DNA of 64,000 bases from NCBI RefSeq assembly GCF_023898315.1, contig NC_064623.1, positions 22,155,640 through 22,219,639 on the forward strand, written 5' to 3'. The notes beneath the pieces are model-generated. The model made no database searches. It was not told where the DNA came from and saw only the letters and a list, made by a program, of their open reading frames with translations. Below, piece after piece: positions 1-11,161 of the stretch (its first letter is position 1; each line of letters starts with the position of its first letter). Made by a program: the position numbers and the translations under genes. The stretch comes from Schistocerca nitens (lineage: Eukaryota; Arthropoda; Insecta; Orthoptera; Acrididae).

Positions 1-1418
1 TTCTGTTTCAATTTCTTCTAGAACTTCTCTTTGTATAGTGACATTCAGCACTTCACTGAAATATTTAGCCCATTGACCTAGAACCTGTTCTTCTCTCCTC
101 CTATAAAATTTCCTTCGTTACCTCTGCAGAATACCATACATGGTTGGAAGCCTTTCTTCAGTTCCTGAACTTTTACAGTTTTCTTACTTCTTGGTCATTA
201 CACTCTTCTTCTAGCTCTATAATCCATTTCCTCTCTAATTCTCTCTTTCTTCTTTTCTTCATGAATTCTTCTGTATTAGATCTTGTTGTCCTGTTTATCA
301 TTTTCTTCCTTGCCTCATTTCTCTCTTCCACTGCCTTTTTACAATCTTCATTGTTCCATCTTGCCCTTTTCACCCTTTCTTCTAAACCTAAAACTACTTC
401 TGCAGTTTCTTGCAGAGCCTCTTTAATCACACTCCACTTCCCTTCAGTGCTTTTCAGAGCTTGGCTTTGTTTAGCCTCTCACTTCTTCTGCAGTTCTGTT
501 TCATACTTTTCGGATACTCCCTTCTCTTTCAATTTAGAAAAATTTTATCTTTGTGGAGCTTCTCTCTTCCCTCTGGATCTATAGACGGCTAAGTGTTGTC
601 TGTATTTCTCTCTTACCATATAATGATCCGAATTGCAGGCAGCCCCCCAGCAGCTATCAACTTCAAGGATAGTAGTGTCATCTGACGAGAGACATGTGGT
701 TTCCCTTATGTTCTTTCTCTGGAGCCATGCACTCTTCACTATCATTGCATTGCCCATGGCAAAGTCTTAAAGTCTTTGTCCATTTTGTATTCATCATCTC
801 ATGCAGGCTTTCATTTTCTACTGTTTCTCTAAAGGCTTCTTCTTTTCCCACTTTCACATTGAAGTCACCCATCAGTATCTTTACATCATTCCTTGATATG
901 CCTTCTAATTCCTGTTCTATACGACCATAAAACTCATCTTTCACTTCGTCCTCATCATCTTCTGTGTGTGCATTCACACATACTAGTGTGGTGATGAAGA
1001 AGTGGGCTGTCATTCTCAAAGTACACCTCCTTTCATTTAAAGGGTTAAAATTTATGACTGCTGCTTTATACTTATTGTCTACAAGAAAGCCAGTACCGCC
1101 TACTATACCACTGTCTCCTCCACTATACATAATTGTGTAATTACCGCTTCTTATGATACCATCTCCTTTCCATCTGACCTCTTGAATTGCTGCTGCTACT
1201 CCTCTACGGTATTTCTCCATCTCTTGTTGGAGTCCATGTAGAGCCCCTGGTTTGTTCAAAGTTCTTACATTCCAAGTAGCAAAGTATGTATAAATTTTCT
1301 GTTTATGACATCCTTTTCCTTGCATGGGTCGTTCATCAATCCGGCTGTTCCTATTTTTTAGTTTCGTAACAATATGTTTTTCCGATATGGGGTTATTAGC
1401 ACCACGATCGACCCCCAA
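1..1418 (-). pseudogene. RTE-like (CFDP2-type) LINE, 5' half: endonuclease and linker, degenerate
   Basis: Minus-strand remnant of a non-LTR retrotransposon polyprotein. The AP-endonuclease domain that nicks target DNA lies at about 820-1,285: TWNVRT (residues ~48-53 of the 5' frame), QEVRW (~79-83), CVNAH (~147-151) and the catalytic GDFN (~184-187) are readable. Around 790 the frame shifts; the end of the endonuclease continues in another frame (CNSDHYMV, ~600-640). The lysine/arginine-rich linker follows at 173-430, and 1-150 encodes the stretch just before the reverse transcriptase, which lies outside the window. At least two frameshifts make it non-functional. The start at 1,418 is the first in-frame ATG but the family start is not certain. 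Family assignment rests on the endonuclease wording typical of arthropod RTE-like elements annotated as craniofacial development protein 2; I am confident of LINE endonuclease, less of the clade. Confidence 0.8.
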
Positions 1419-2330
1419 CCTGGAGGGCCTGGATTTGTCGGGTTTACCCCCTTAGGGAGACTGGCTTCACCACACCTCTAGAGCCCTCCCTGCCCTGTGT
1501 TATAGGAAATTGAAAATGATAAGGAAAATGGAGGGCTAGGGAGAGGACAGGAGACAGGTTATCGATAGAACACTGTGGGACACACTCCTCCCCGTTGGCC
1601 TGTCCGGCATGGGTGACCCTGCTGGTAGCTACGCTACCGGCTGCATAGCCCTCGTGTTTTGATTGATGTAATAAGTATGGGGGATTTTGGATTTTTGATT
1701 GTTGTTTTGTTTCTGTGGTGTTTTGGGAGTTATGTAGGTGTGTGAAGTTTGTGGTTTGCCAGTAGGTGTTAAGAGCTGCATTTGAGCTATATAGGCCAAG
1801 AGAAATGTTAGATTCCACTTTCCGGAATTGTAGGTGTCAGTTTTCTGGTATTGTGGGCTCCGTTTGAACTATATAGGTCAAGGGAAATGCCCGATTCCAC
1901 TTCTTGAAATTGCAGGTTTTGGTTTTTTGGTGTCATGGGCTTCATTTGAGTTATGTAGGTGGGGTGAAGTGTGAGATTCCTGTTGGTTCTGTGGCTGTAG
2001 CATAATGCTGTAAGTTAAGGGATTTTTTTATGTGTTTTGGGATGGTGCAGTGTTTTGTATTGTTATATAATTAGCTGATCCCCACCCTAAACCCCCTATT
2101 TCCTGTGGTTGTCTCATTAATTTAATTTGATTGTTAGAATGAGATATTCTTGTCGTGTCTTTTTGTTTGCATTTGTTGGCATAAGTATGTAGTGACATCA
2201 CCATTTCCTATCAGCTAGAAGTAGGTGTTTCCGTCATGTTGATTACATCGTGGGCCAAAGCAGAAGGGTGGAATGGAAAAATTCCCTAATACCCTGTAAA
2301 CTGAAACTAGTAGTAATTCAAAGGAGGTGT
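1419..2330 (-). mobile_element. Probable 5' leader of the RTE-like LINE
   Basis: No intact reading frame. The sequence immediately 5' of the endonuclease (1,430-1,660) resembles the leader usually found before this type of LINE, and the contrast with unrelated DNA further right is gradual. It contains the 82-bp tandem repeats listed separately. The outer limit near 2,330 is a guess; no target-site duplication was found. Confidence 0.35.
1722..1990. repeat. Decayed ~82-bp tandem repeat
   Basis: The landmark TTTGAGCTATATAGG recurs in diverged form at 1,781, 1,863 and 1,945, exactly 82 bp apart, with flanking similarity (GATTCC, TTTTCTGG/TTTTTTGG). A partial related unit starts near 1,722, 59 bp before the first full one. 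The copies differ at many positions, so the array is old. Confidence 0.7.
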
Positions 2331-3311
2331 TTGGATAACATGTAAGACAATTTTTGATGAATACACTATTGAAATTTCAAAGCTGAGTCATTCACCATTT
2401 TTATGCTGCATGAAGTCATATTTGTTAAAAAATCAGCAGGAGAGTTTTCAACCTTTTGTTATTGCAATAATGTTTTAATGATAAATGTGCCCTGAGTGAT
2501 CTTTAGAAACTATGTAGAAGTTACGTGTCATTTCTACCAAAATACTGCAGTTACTTGCTTTATGAAAGTTACTGATATGTGAACAAGCACTTACCTGCAG
2601 AAGGTGAAATGTTCAGTACTGGTGATACACATGTGTACTATCCTAGCTTTCAGAATTGTTAGTTCATTCCTTAGGAAGGATAGGGGTAAGTTGTGGGAGG
2701 TTAAAGAAGGAAGGGCAGGTCACTCAGACCCTAGAATTTAATTGACCCATCCGTGTAAGGATGAGAGCAGACAAAAAACTTGTGTTTATTATAGGCTTAA
2801 CAGCTGTGCTGACACAGTTGCTGAGTGTGTCCTTGGACCCAAATGACCTTTTTTCCCATTAATCATTACTGAGAAAATGCTGATGCACATGCACTAACTT
2901 ACTTCTAAACACATACAGTCATTTCCAGTAGCACACTGGCTGAGACTTGCTGTGCCCTTCTTGGTGACAGCCACCAACAATTAAAACACAGTGTGCACTA
3001 ACAAGTGTGTATCTACATGCCTTGTAGTTGAATTGTACTACCCTCTGTAAGTAATTGGGGACTACTGGAGACTGGGAGACCACCGTTCTCCTTTGACCAA
3101 GGATGTAATCACCATGCTGGAAACCTGTATTGCGAGCTTACCCAACATGCCACCAAAACATCAGGTATAATACCCATAATACCCGCAAAAATACAAATAA
3201 CATGTGAACCAATTCAGTGATTAAACAGAGTGGCATAATCTGTATCACTTTAGGCAGGTGGGTTACCTTCAGTCTCGGATGTTATTGAATTAAGCATATG
3301 TTAAAATTCAG
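2331..3311. other. No recognisable feature
   Basis: AT-rich DNA with short frames only. I see no conserved protein wording, RNA gene or structured repeat. Confidence 0.5.
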
Positions 3312-6300
3312 AAGTAAGACACTCATATATTTTTGTTTTCTCCAAAAAAATTCCTCCCCCAATATACAGGCCTCCAAAGATGAGACTGCAAATACTATTT
3401 TGAAGATGTGAATTTCAAAAAAAAAAATTTAAAATGCTGCATGTCTTTAACAGTTCTAGATATCAAGGTTTTTTTTTATTTCAAAGATAATTGACAAATA
3501 TGTCCAAACAGAGGATACCACTGTAATCACAAAGCAAAGTTCTTTACTGCTGCCTTTTGAATTTTTTTATAGTTTACAGAATTTTTTTTCCAAAAATGTC
3601 AATCCAAAAAAATTAGATTTTTTTCTGCTGATTAGTACCATGTAGTACTATATTCACTGTAAAAGAGAGCTTCCACTTTTAAGTTGGACTGGTTTTATTT
3701 TAAAAAATCATTTTTTGTAACTTTCAAGAGTAGTGTATGTCTTCACTGAAGCTGTTTCTTACTAATTTATTAGTTCCAATGGTCATTTCTATTGTCTTTG
3801 TTGCAGTTACTTCGTATCATTTTCTTTGTTGCAGTTATTTCTTACATTTTGTCGTCAGTTTTGTTGTTGTTTGCACTGAACAACTACAATACAGAAACCT
3901 GCAATTTTGTTTACTGAACAGGCTTCTAAGAAATTTGAGACCATCCAGTTAGTTCTGTGTTTTTTTTGTGAGGAATTAGCCAATCTACACAGCTGCAGTA
4001 GAGTTTTGTGAAAAGGACTGTTTGAAATTTCTTCTGACTGGGGCCATAAGAGAGTGAAGTGTGCTAACTATTTGCATATCCATAAGAGAGTGATATATAA
4101 GACAATAAACAAACTTTGTTCAGGTTGGGAATAAGTGTTCTAATTTGAAGACTGTTTCAAAGTGAAGATGTTTCCAGTGACGACTATTTGTGTTCTAAAT
4201 GTTTTGACAGAATAACAACGATAGTATCTGAACAAGGTGAAGCCTCCCATGGTGCAGATGATGCAGATTTTGCATCAATATAGAAAGAATTAAACAACCT
4301 GAATCAGTCAACTACGGAGGTAGGTATTAGTCCTGTTAAGAAACCGTGGTCAGTGAAGTCGAGTCATAAGCTCAGTGCATCAAGAAAGTGCAGAGAAATT
4401 ACTAAAGCTATGTATGTATAAGCTGCAGCAAAACTGACCACATTCTTCAGAGTAGGAATTCCATCTTCAGAAGAAAATGAACCAAAGCGCTCTTGCACCT
4501 CTTGCAAGGAATTTTTCATAAATATAAATTCAGCTGTTCTATATTGTGCATCCTACAGTGAAAAGGTGCTAGTTGTAACTATTATTCCAGAGACATTTTC
4601 AAAGAAAACAATTTTGAATCGCGTTCCATCACCAAAAGTACATGATAGACAAATCAAGAAATGTGAGGTCTGTGAAAGGAGTCTTCAGAAGACCAGATCC
4701 CTATTGTGGTTATCCTGTAGAAGCAGCTAAAGTTCAAATAGTGCAGTCATTTTATCTGGAAGATAAATGGGACAGTTCTTGCCAGAGTGTCAACAAAAAA
4801 GACACTAAGACTGTAACAGTTGAAGGTCAAAAAGTTGTGAAAGTGAAAAGGTACATGACTTAGAGTATTAAAGAAACTTTTGCAGTTTAGAGCAACTATA
4901 CAATTTCACATATTTAAAGATGAAAATTTTATTTACTAAACCTTAGTGGGTAGTTCCACACCCACCTAGAGATGACTGTTTATGTGTGTACTGCATGAAT
5001 TTTGAACTTTGTGTGGTAACTTTGTCATTGAAGAACTTAATGGAGCACGTGACATGACACCTTGGTTGGATGTGTGAAGTCATTAGTATTCTGTGACGTA
5101 AAGCGAGAGACTTGTTTGTTTCAAGAATTTGATGACTACACTGTAAAGGGAGGACGGTCTTAACAGACACTTGGCCTGGAAGGCGTAGCAGATAACTCTG
5201 CAGAAATTACATATGCAACATGGGAGAAAAATAAGCTAATTAAGAAAACAATTGCCTTTGAAAGCTTCATTGATGAACTTGGTAAATGGTCAGTGAAAGC
5301 AGTAACACACCCGCATCTGAAGAAATTGTACCAACACCACATTGCAGAAGTGGAAGGGTGTGTACAGGCTGAAGAACTGTGTTTAGTGCTTCGCTGTGAT
5401 TTTGCTGAGAACTGGTGTGGAATTCTCCCACAAGAAGGACAAGGGTATCATTGGAGTAATGACCAGGTTTCAATTTTTGCAGGAGAGACATATTTTCAAA
5501 ACGGGACCACAGGTGTTGCAGTTATAAGTGATGACACAGGACATGCCTCAGCACATGCTTTGCTACCGATGCTCAAAATTCAACGGCAAACAGGGGCAGA
5601 GAAGATCATTATTATTTCTGATAGTGCTCCTAGTCATTTTTAAAATCTTTACCAGCTGTTTGAATTAAGTGAGCCTAAGTCACTTGTGTCAGCTGACTGG
5701 CCACACACTGCTACTGGTTATGGGAAGGGACCATGTGATGGTGTAGGAGGCCTGCTGAAGCACCATGCTACAAAACATGAGCTTTCCAGACCAAATACAG
5801 CTGCAATTCAGAATGGTGAGGATTTTAATAGAGTCGTGAAATCTTACACATTCACAGCCCTCATTCTTTTGTCCAAAGAGGAAGTCAAAGAATTCCGTGA
5901 GCAGAAAAAAGAATGGTCCAAACTAACTACTCCTGTGAAAGGAATTCAGAAGATACATTTTTGGACTCAGTGATGGGCGAACTCATATTGCACTGACATC
6001 TGTAAGTGCTCCAGTTCCTATTGGTTGAAGAGGAAGGCTTCACTCTATATCAAAGGAAGATACTAAAGCAGCGGGACACATTTTTAGTTCATTGACTGGC
6101 TAATTTCAGTACAAAACAGAGTGAACAGAATTTGTATAAATTGAAACCTGTAAATCTTCGGACCTTTCACATACGTTTCAGAACCATTTAAAATGCTTGA
6201 AAAATGAGTCTTTCCATGGAATGTAGAACTATGTGGTACTAATTAACAGAAAAAAAATCCAAATTTTATGGATGGGCTTTCTGGAAAAAAATTATAAAAA

Positions 6301-6544
6301 AGTTCAGAATACTATAGTAAAAGAACTTTGACAGTCCAAATGGAGGATTTCTTTGTAATCATAAAGCAATTATCTTTCAAATAAAAAAACAAGGAAATAC
6401 CTAGAACTGTTCCAGGGATACAGCATTTTAAAATTTTTTCCAAAATTTGCATCTTCGAAATGGTATGTGCAGTATCTTCTTTGGAGGGCTGTATCTCAGA
6501 TCAGAAATTTTTTTGGAGAAAACAAAAAAAAAAGGTCCTTACTT
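3312..6544. mobile_element. DNA transposon with ~340-bp terminal inverted repeats
   Basis: The left end (3,312-~3,660) and right end (~6,215-6,544) are inverted copies: both carry AAGTAAG at the edge, then GTTTTCTCCAAAAAAATT, CCTCCAAAGA, TTTAAAATGCTG, CAGTTCTAG and ATTAGTACCA in the same order when one is reversed. Between them lies the plus-strand transposase remnant at 4,150-5,976. The arms have diverged clearly, so the copy is not recent. I could not define a target-site duplication. The superfamily is not assigned. Confidence 0.75.
4150..5976 (+). pseudogene. DDE-type transposase remnant of the long-TIR element
   Basis: Protein similarity is spread over several frames. The C-terminal ~270 residues (5,164-5,976) are in one frame with a single TAA stop at 5,641-5,643. 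In it I read CDFAENW (~5,395-5,415), a central SDSAPSHF (~5,617-5,640) and GKGPCDGVGG (~5,725-5,755). This motif order (DFAEN, SD followed by HF/FKN, GKGxxDGxGG) belongs to a transposase-like family widespread in animals; the acidic residues probably form the catalytic triad, which is inference. The N-terminal part (4,642-4,863, with FYLEDKWDSSCQ) matches the region that usually precedes it. Multiple stops upstream make the gene inactive. Host or domesticated origin is unlikely because the long inverted repeats enclose it. Confidence 0.65.
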
Positions 6545-6999
6545 AGTCCTTCACGCCATAAGATCACAGTATCCCAAACTGGAGTTAACTTATATAGCTC
6601 AACCCTAGACCAGGATACCAGTAACATAAACTGCTAGCACCCACCACCTCTTCATAAACAACGCGCTCTACAACAGCATTTCACTCCCATTCCAAAAACA
6701 CACACACACACACATACGACCCTGGTGCTTCTGTAATATAGTTTATAAAAGTTAGTGTGGCCCTAGCTTTAAGTGATTTGTCAAGGAACTCTTGCCATCG
6801 TAATATATAAATAAAAAAAGTGTGGAAATTGATCCATGGAATGTGGTAAATTTTAACATTCAAAGGATAATTTTCAGACATCTGTTTGCTGGGCTATTTA
6901 AAAGACTGATATGAAAACCAACTATGGTGATTTAAGACAAATTTTATGCTGTGAAAATTGTGTTTTTCATTTGAAAATCATGAAACAATGAGCATTTAA
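6545..6999. other. No gene; short CA microsatellite
   Basis: A (CA)n run at about 6,697-6,714 is the only simple feature. No protein similarity was seen. Confidence 0.5.
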
Positions 7000-7990
7000 A
7001 TGTATGAACCTGTTAAACAATTAATGGGAACTCCAGGACACAATATCAGTAATATAAGGAAAAGGGTTGCAACTAATTGTAAAGATGACATGTTGAGTTC
7101 CAGACAGGCACAACGAAAATACTGTTACACATTTAGTTTTTGGCGAAAGCCTTCTTCACAAAAGGAGACATACATTCCCTCACACAAGCAAGCACACCTC
7201 ACCTGCAAGACCACCATCTCCTGCAGTTTGGAGCAGAATGCAATTGCAAGGGATACAGCAGTCTGAAAGGGCAGGGAAGGGGAAGGGATAGCAAGGTATG
7301 GGTTGGAAGAGAAGAGTACTGTCTGATGGAGTGTGCAGGGACCAGGAGGCGTGATAAGACTATCAAAGGGTGCAACATCAGGAGGCTGTGGGGCATGAAG
7401 GTGGGGAGGAGATTATAGAAAACGGGGAGTGCAAAAGGTGAAGAGCAGGGAAGGGGGGAAATCTGGGCATGTGTGATGGCATAGGGTGGCATATGGAGGG
7501 AGAGGGAACGTGAATAGAGAGGAGATGACAGGACGAGGGGTGGGGGGCTGAAAACTGGGCTGTGCAATTCATCAAAGCTGGTGTTGAAGGGGAGGATCCA
7601 GATGGGGTGGGTTGTGAAGCAGCCATTGAAATCGAGCATGTTATGTTCACCTGCATGTTGTGCCAGAAGGTGGTCTACTTTGCTCTTGGCCACAGTTTGG
7701 CTGTGGCTGTTCATTCTGGTGAACTGCTGATCCATAGTCATACCAGAATAAAAAGCTGTGCAATGATTGCAACAGAGCTGGTATATGATACGTTTGCTTT
7801 CCAAGGTGGCCCATCCCTGATGGGGGAGGATATATCTGTGACAGAAGAGGAATAGTTTTATTACATTTTCTGAACCACTCCTGCTGTGAGCATAAAAGGA
7901 AAATCATGTATTTTGGAATACATGAAAGTGCTCGAGGAAGATTGCTGTAACAAAAAAGTTGTGCATCAGTCACTACATTTGGATCTGTGT
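7000..7990 (-). pseudogene. Penelope-like element fragment with GIY-YIG-like 3' end
   Basis: On the minus strand, 7,560-7,810 encodes a stretch with CCNHCTAFYSGMT, then a conserved R..H spacing and LAQHAGEHNM. This matches the region around the GIY-YIG endonuclease that ends Penelope-like polyproteins (cysteine-rich QLCCNHC followed by FY.GMT). The preceding residues (7,810-7,960) are in other frames. The rest down to 7,000 is a low-complexity serine/proline-rich translation that I regard as non-coding 3' sequence; 7,078-7,150 resembles the terminal sequence of such elements. No reverse transcriptase is left here. The copy is truncated and frame-shifted. Confidence 0.6.
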
Positions 7991-8008
7991 TTTTAGTGTT
8001 CATATTTA

Positions 8009-9346
8009 CGAGGGCGGTTCAGAAAGTAACCTCCGATCGGTCACAGTGCGGGTTGTGGGGGGAGTAGTGACGCCATCTGTGCGTTCACGCACTCAACAGG
8101 TCAGTCGGCATCAAGCCGTGGTCAAGTGAACGTCGTACCTGCGCTAGTTTAGTTTTTGTGGCAGTTTGAAATGTGTGCTGCAATAGAAAACCCCGCCAAA
8201 CGTGAAGTGCGTGCTGTCTTAAGGTTTTTTACAGCCAAAGGATATTCTGCAGCAGCTATTCATTGTGAGCTTTGTGCCGTGTACGGACCAAGAGTTATGA
8301 GTGAAGGAGTTGTCCATGAATGGGTACGTTTATTTAAAAGTGGACGAGAAAACGTTCATGATGAAGAGAGGAGTGGTAGACCATCATTGGTGACTGACGA
8401 ACTCGTTCAGACAGTTGATGCAAAAGTTCGTGAAAATCGACGTTTCTCAATGTCGGATTTGTCTACTGGTTTTCCACAGATTTCTAAGACTCTCTTGTAC
8501 GAGATAGTGACAGCAAGATTGGGTTACCGTAAGTTCTGTGCACGATGGGTGCCCAAAATTCTTACCGACCACCACAAAACTCAAAGAATGGCCTCTGCAT
8601 TAGACTTTCTGTCACGTTATGAGGACGAAGGAGAACCATTGTTAAACAGAATCGTGACCGGTGACGAAACCTGGATTAAGTACGTGTACCCTGAGACAAA
8701 AGAAGAATCAAAGATGTGGGCACATTCAAATTCGCCTACCAAACCAAGAAAAGCCTCGCAAGATTTTTCTGCCAGAAAACTGTTGGCAACAGTGTTTTGG
8801 GATGCCAAAGGGGTGTTGTTTGGTTGAATTCATGGAACGTGGTACGACCATTAATCAAGACGTGTACTGTGAAACAATAAAAAAGTTACGACGGGCTATA
8901 CAGAACAAACGCCGTGGTATGCTGACTTCCGGTATCGTTTTTTTTTGCACGATAACGCCCGTCCTCACTCTGCTCGCAGAACAATGGCCCTTCTTGAGTC
9001 CTTAAAGTGGGACGTTATCAACCATCCACCTTACAGCCCAGACCTGGCGCCAAGTGATTATCACCTCTTCATGCATTTGAAGAAATGGCTCGGGTCACAG
9101 CGGTTTGATGACGACGAAGAGCTCAAAGATGCGGTCACAGGCTGGCTCCAGGCACAAGTGGGTGATTTTTATGCAGAAGGAATTTCAAAGCTTGTGAAGA
9201 GATACGATAAGTGCCTCAATCGCTATGGAGACTATGTAGAAAAATAGTGCAAAGATGTAGTTTTAAGATGTATATATTAAAATATTTTTATTTAACTTTG
9301 TGTATTTTTTTAAATCAACCGGAGGTTACTTTCTGAACGGCCCTCG
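8009..9346 (+). mobile_element. mariner transposon copy 1
   Basis: Complete element of 1,338 bp flanked by TA (8,007-8,008 and 9,347-9,348). The inverted ends start CGAGGGC and share GTTCAGAAAGTAACCTCCG over about 27 bp with one or two mismatches. It contains a single transposase gene with frameshifts. Confidence 0.93.
8171..9247 (+). pseudogene. mariner transposase (DD34D), two frameshifts
   Basis: The start is placed at 8,171 (MCAAIENPAK), matching the usual mariner N-terminus; an upstream ATG at 8,156 is probably not used. The helix-turn-helix DNA-binding half, HDEERSGRPS linker, and catalytic GDETW (~8,661-8,675) are in the first frame, which ends at a stop at 8,825-8,827. The next part, including ERGTTIN and RAIQNKRRG, is in another frame, and a T-run at ~8,938-8,945 marks a second shift. 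The third segment has HDNARPH and, 34 residues after that D, PSDYHLF, so the triad spacing is DD34D. It ends in GDYVEK at 9,247. All domains are present, so the gene was lost by small indels, not truncation. Confidence 0.9.
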
Positions 9347-9348
9347 TA

Positions 9349-11159
9349 TTTAAGCATACAACGTACAGTGTATTGCACTTTGCACATCTTTCTGCATCAT
9401 GTTGTTAAGGGGGTTATTCCATCCAAGTCATGCAATCTGAAGTGCTCCAAGCACAACCAACTTGAATTTTACACCTTAGGAACCCGTATGAACTTCTTCC
9501 AGTGTGCAGCTTTGTCCATAACTTGATGTCTGTACTACTTCAATTTTGGCAATAATAGAACTAGGATTCTCCAACTTCCCATTGTGAGGTAACCTTTATT
9601 GTGGAACACAGTAATAACACAAATGAAAATTGGAAATTAATACCCATGACACAGTCTTGCTTATGACATGAAGTATCATGAGAAACTTTTACCGATTTTA
9701 ACAAGGGCATTAAAAAGATGACCATTTGTCAGTGAATTGTCTGTGTGTATGTTAGGAATTTAGTGGATTATAAACTTTTGTGTCCCCGTATTCACTATGT
9801 TGTCAGCCTCTGAAGTTCCAAAAACACTAAATGTACCAAATTTTGCTTATATTTGATACCACAGATCTTAAAATAGACAACTGCGTTTATGATCTTTCAC
9901 ACTACAGAAAAGACTGCTTCTAAGTGCAGCAGAAACATCTGCTTTCATTCTGATGCATTTTCAGTGAATGTGCAAACATTTTGCTTGCGGTTGGAAGGAA
10001 ATGGGAAGGCAAAGAAGTTAATCTGTGGGTTGGCTGTATAGCAAAATTACTGGGATCTCATTGCCAGTGGGCCATGCCTAAAAGTGAAGCTAGGTCAGAC
10101 ACAGGTATATATCTTTACTACAAGTTCTAAAGCCTGCATATTAGGTTCCTAATGACTTCTGAAGCCATAAGTCTCTAATTCAGTCCAGTGCTCGAAATTT
10201 GTTGCGTTTATCAGTGTTTGTTACTGGCATGTTGTACTGTCACTCCAGTCAGTGTTGCTCTTGGAATTGGAATTACTGTAATATCTTGCTGTTCTGCAAG
10301 CCAGCAAACATCTCGTTGCAGGCCAGGATGAGGGTCGAGCACCTCCATGGAGGTGCATGAAATTGATTAGTGCCTTCAATTGAAACTCAAACAGATTTCC
10401 AATCCACCAATTCCTACCACACACACAGGAAATGTACTGGTCCAGTAAGGGTTCAACAATGTTGATATATTTGTACGTTGCTTTATTACGCTTATCAACA
10501 TTGGGCACAAGGAATAGTTAATCATTTGACATCCTGCTAATCTGAAATCATCTTTCATCTGTTAGCACAAAATGATGATCCCTTGTACCAGACACTGTGC
10601 ATCCATTTTTCTGACTGCTTTTCCTGACTAACTTGTGCTTGTTTAATTATTTTATTTCAAAATGGTACTTACTTAAGACACGCCTCGTAAATGATAAATT
10701 AAAGCAATGTTGGTCGACTATTTTCCCAGTGAAATCCTTGAACTGCATGTTGGACAATGAACGGGAGGTTTCTGGTGAAGTCCATCGATATGATCAACAG
10801 ATCTGGTTTGAGAACTTTGTTAGTCACTTACTAGTGCTTACTTTGATGTTGGCGAAGTAGTGCTAGCTAGGAAGCCAAAATTTTCATTAGTTCTTTAATG
10901 AAGTCTTCCACTGTCAGTTTTGTGTTTTAGTGTGTCCAGGCTAGTGTGAATCCATCTCTGAAAATATTGATGCTTTGGATAGAATTCGGTTTAAAATTCA
11001 TCCACAAGATTTATTTTTCTCTAGAACCTCTGTTCTTAAACATTCTTCACATTGAGGAAGAATACAGCCTTTGATTTCAAAGTATGGGCAGTTTTTGTAA
11101 GAAACACTTGCCAATCTTTTAACAACAGGCTGTGTGCCTACATTAGTTTTACACTCTGA
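9349..11159. other. No recognisable feature
   Basis: Short frames only, on both strands. I read the longest ones (for example 10,221-10,508 minus and 10,633-10,860 plus) and recognised no domain. Confidence 0.45.
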
Positions 11160-11161
11160 TA

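Noticed and set aside
144-592. Plus-strand frames at the window start
   Set aside because: They are antisense to the LINE linker, whose minus-strand translation has clear family wording.
7199-7804. 201-codon minus frame as a host gene
   Set aside because: Only the first ~60 residues resemble a Penelope-like C-terminus; the rest is low-complexity proline/serine/leucine translation of element 3' sequence.
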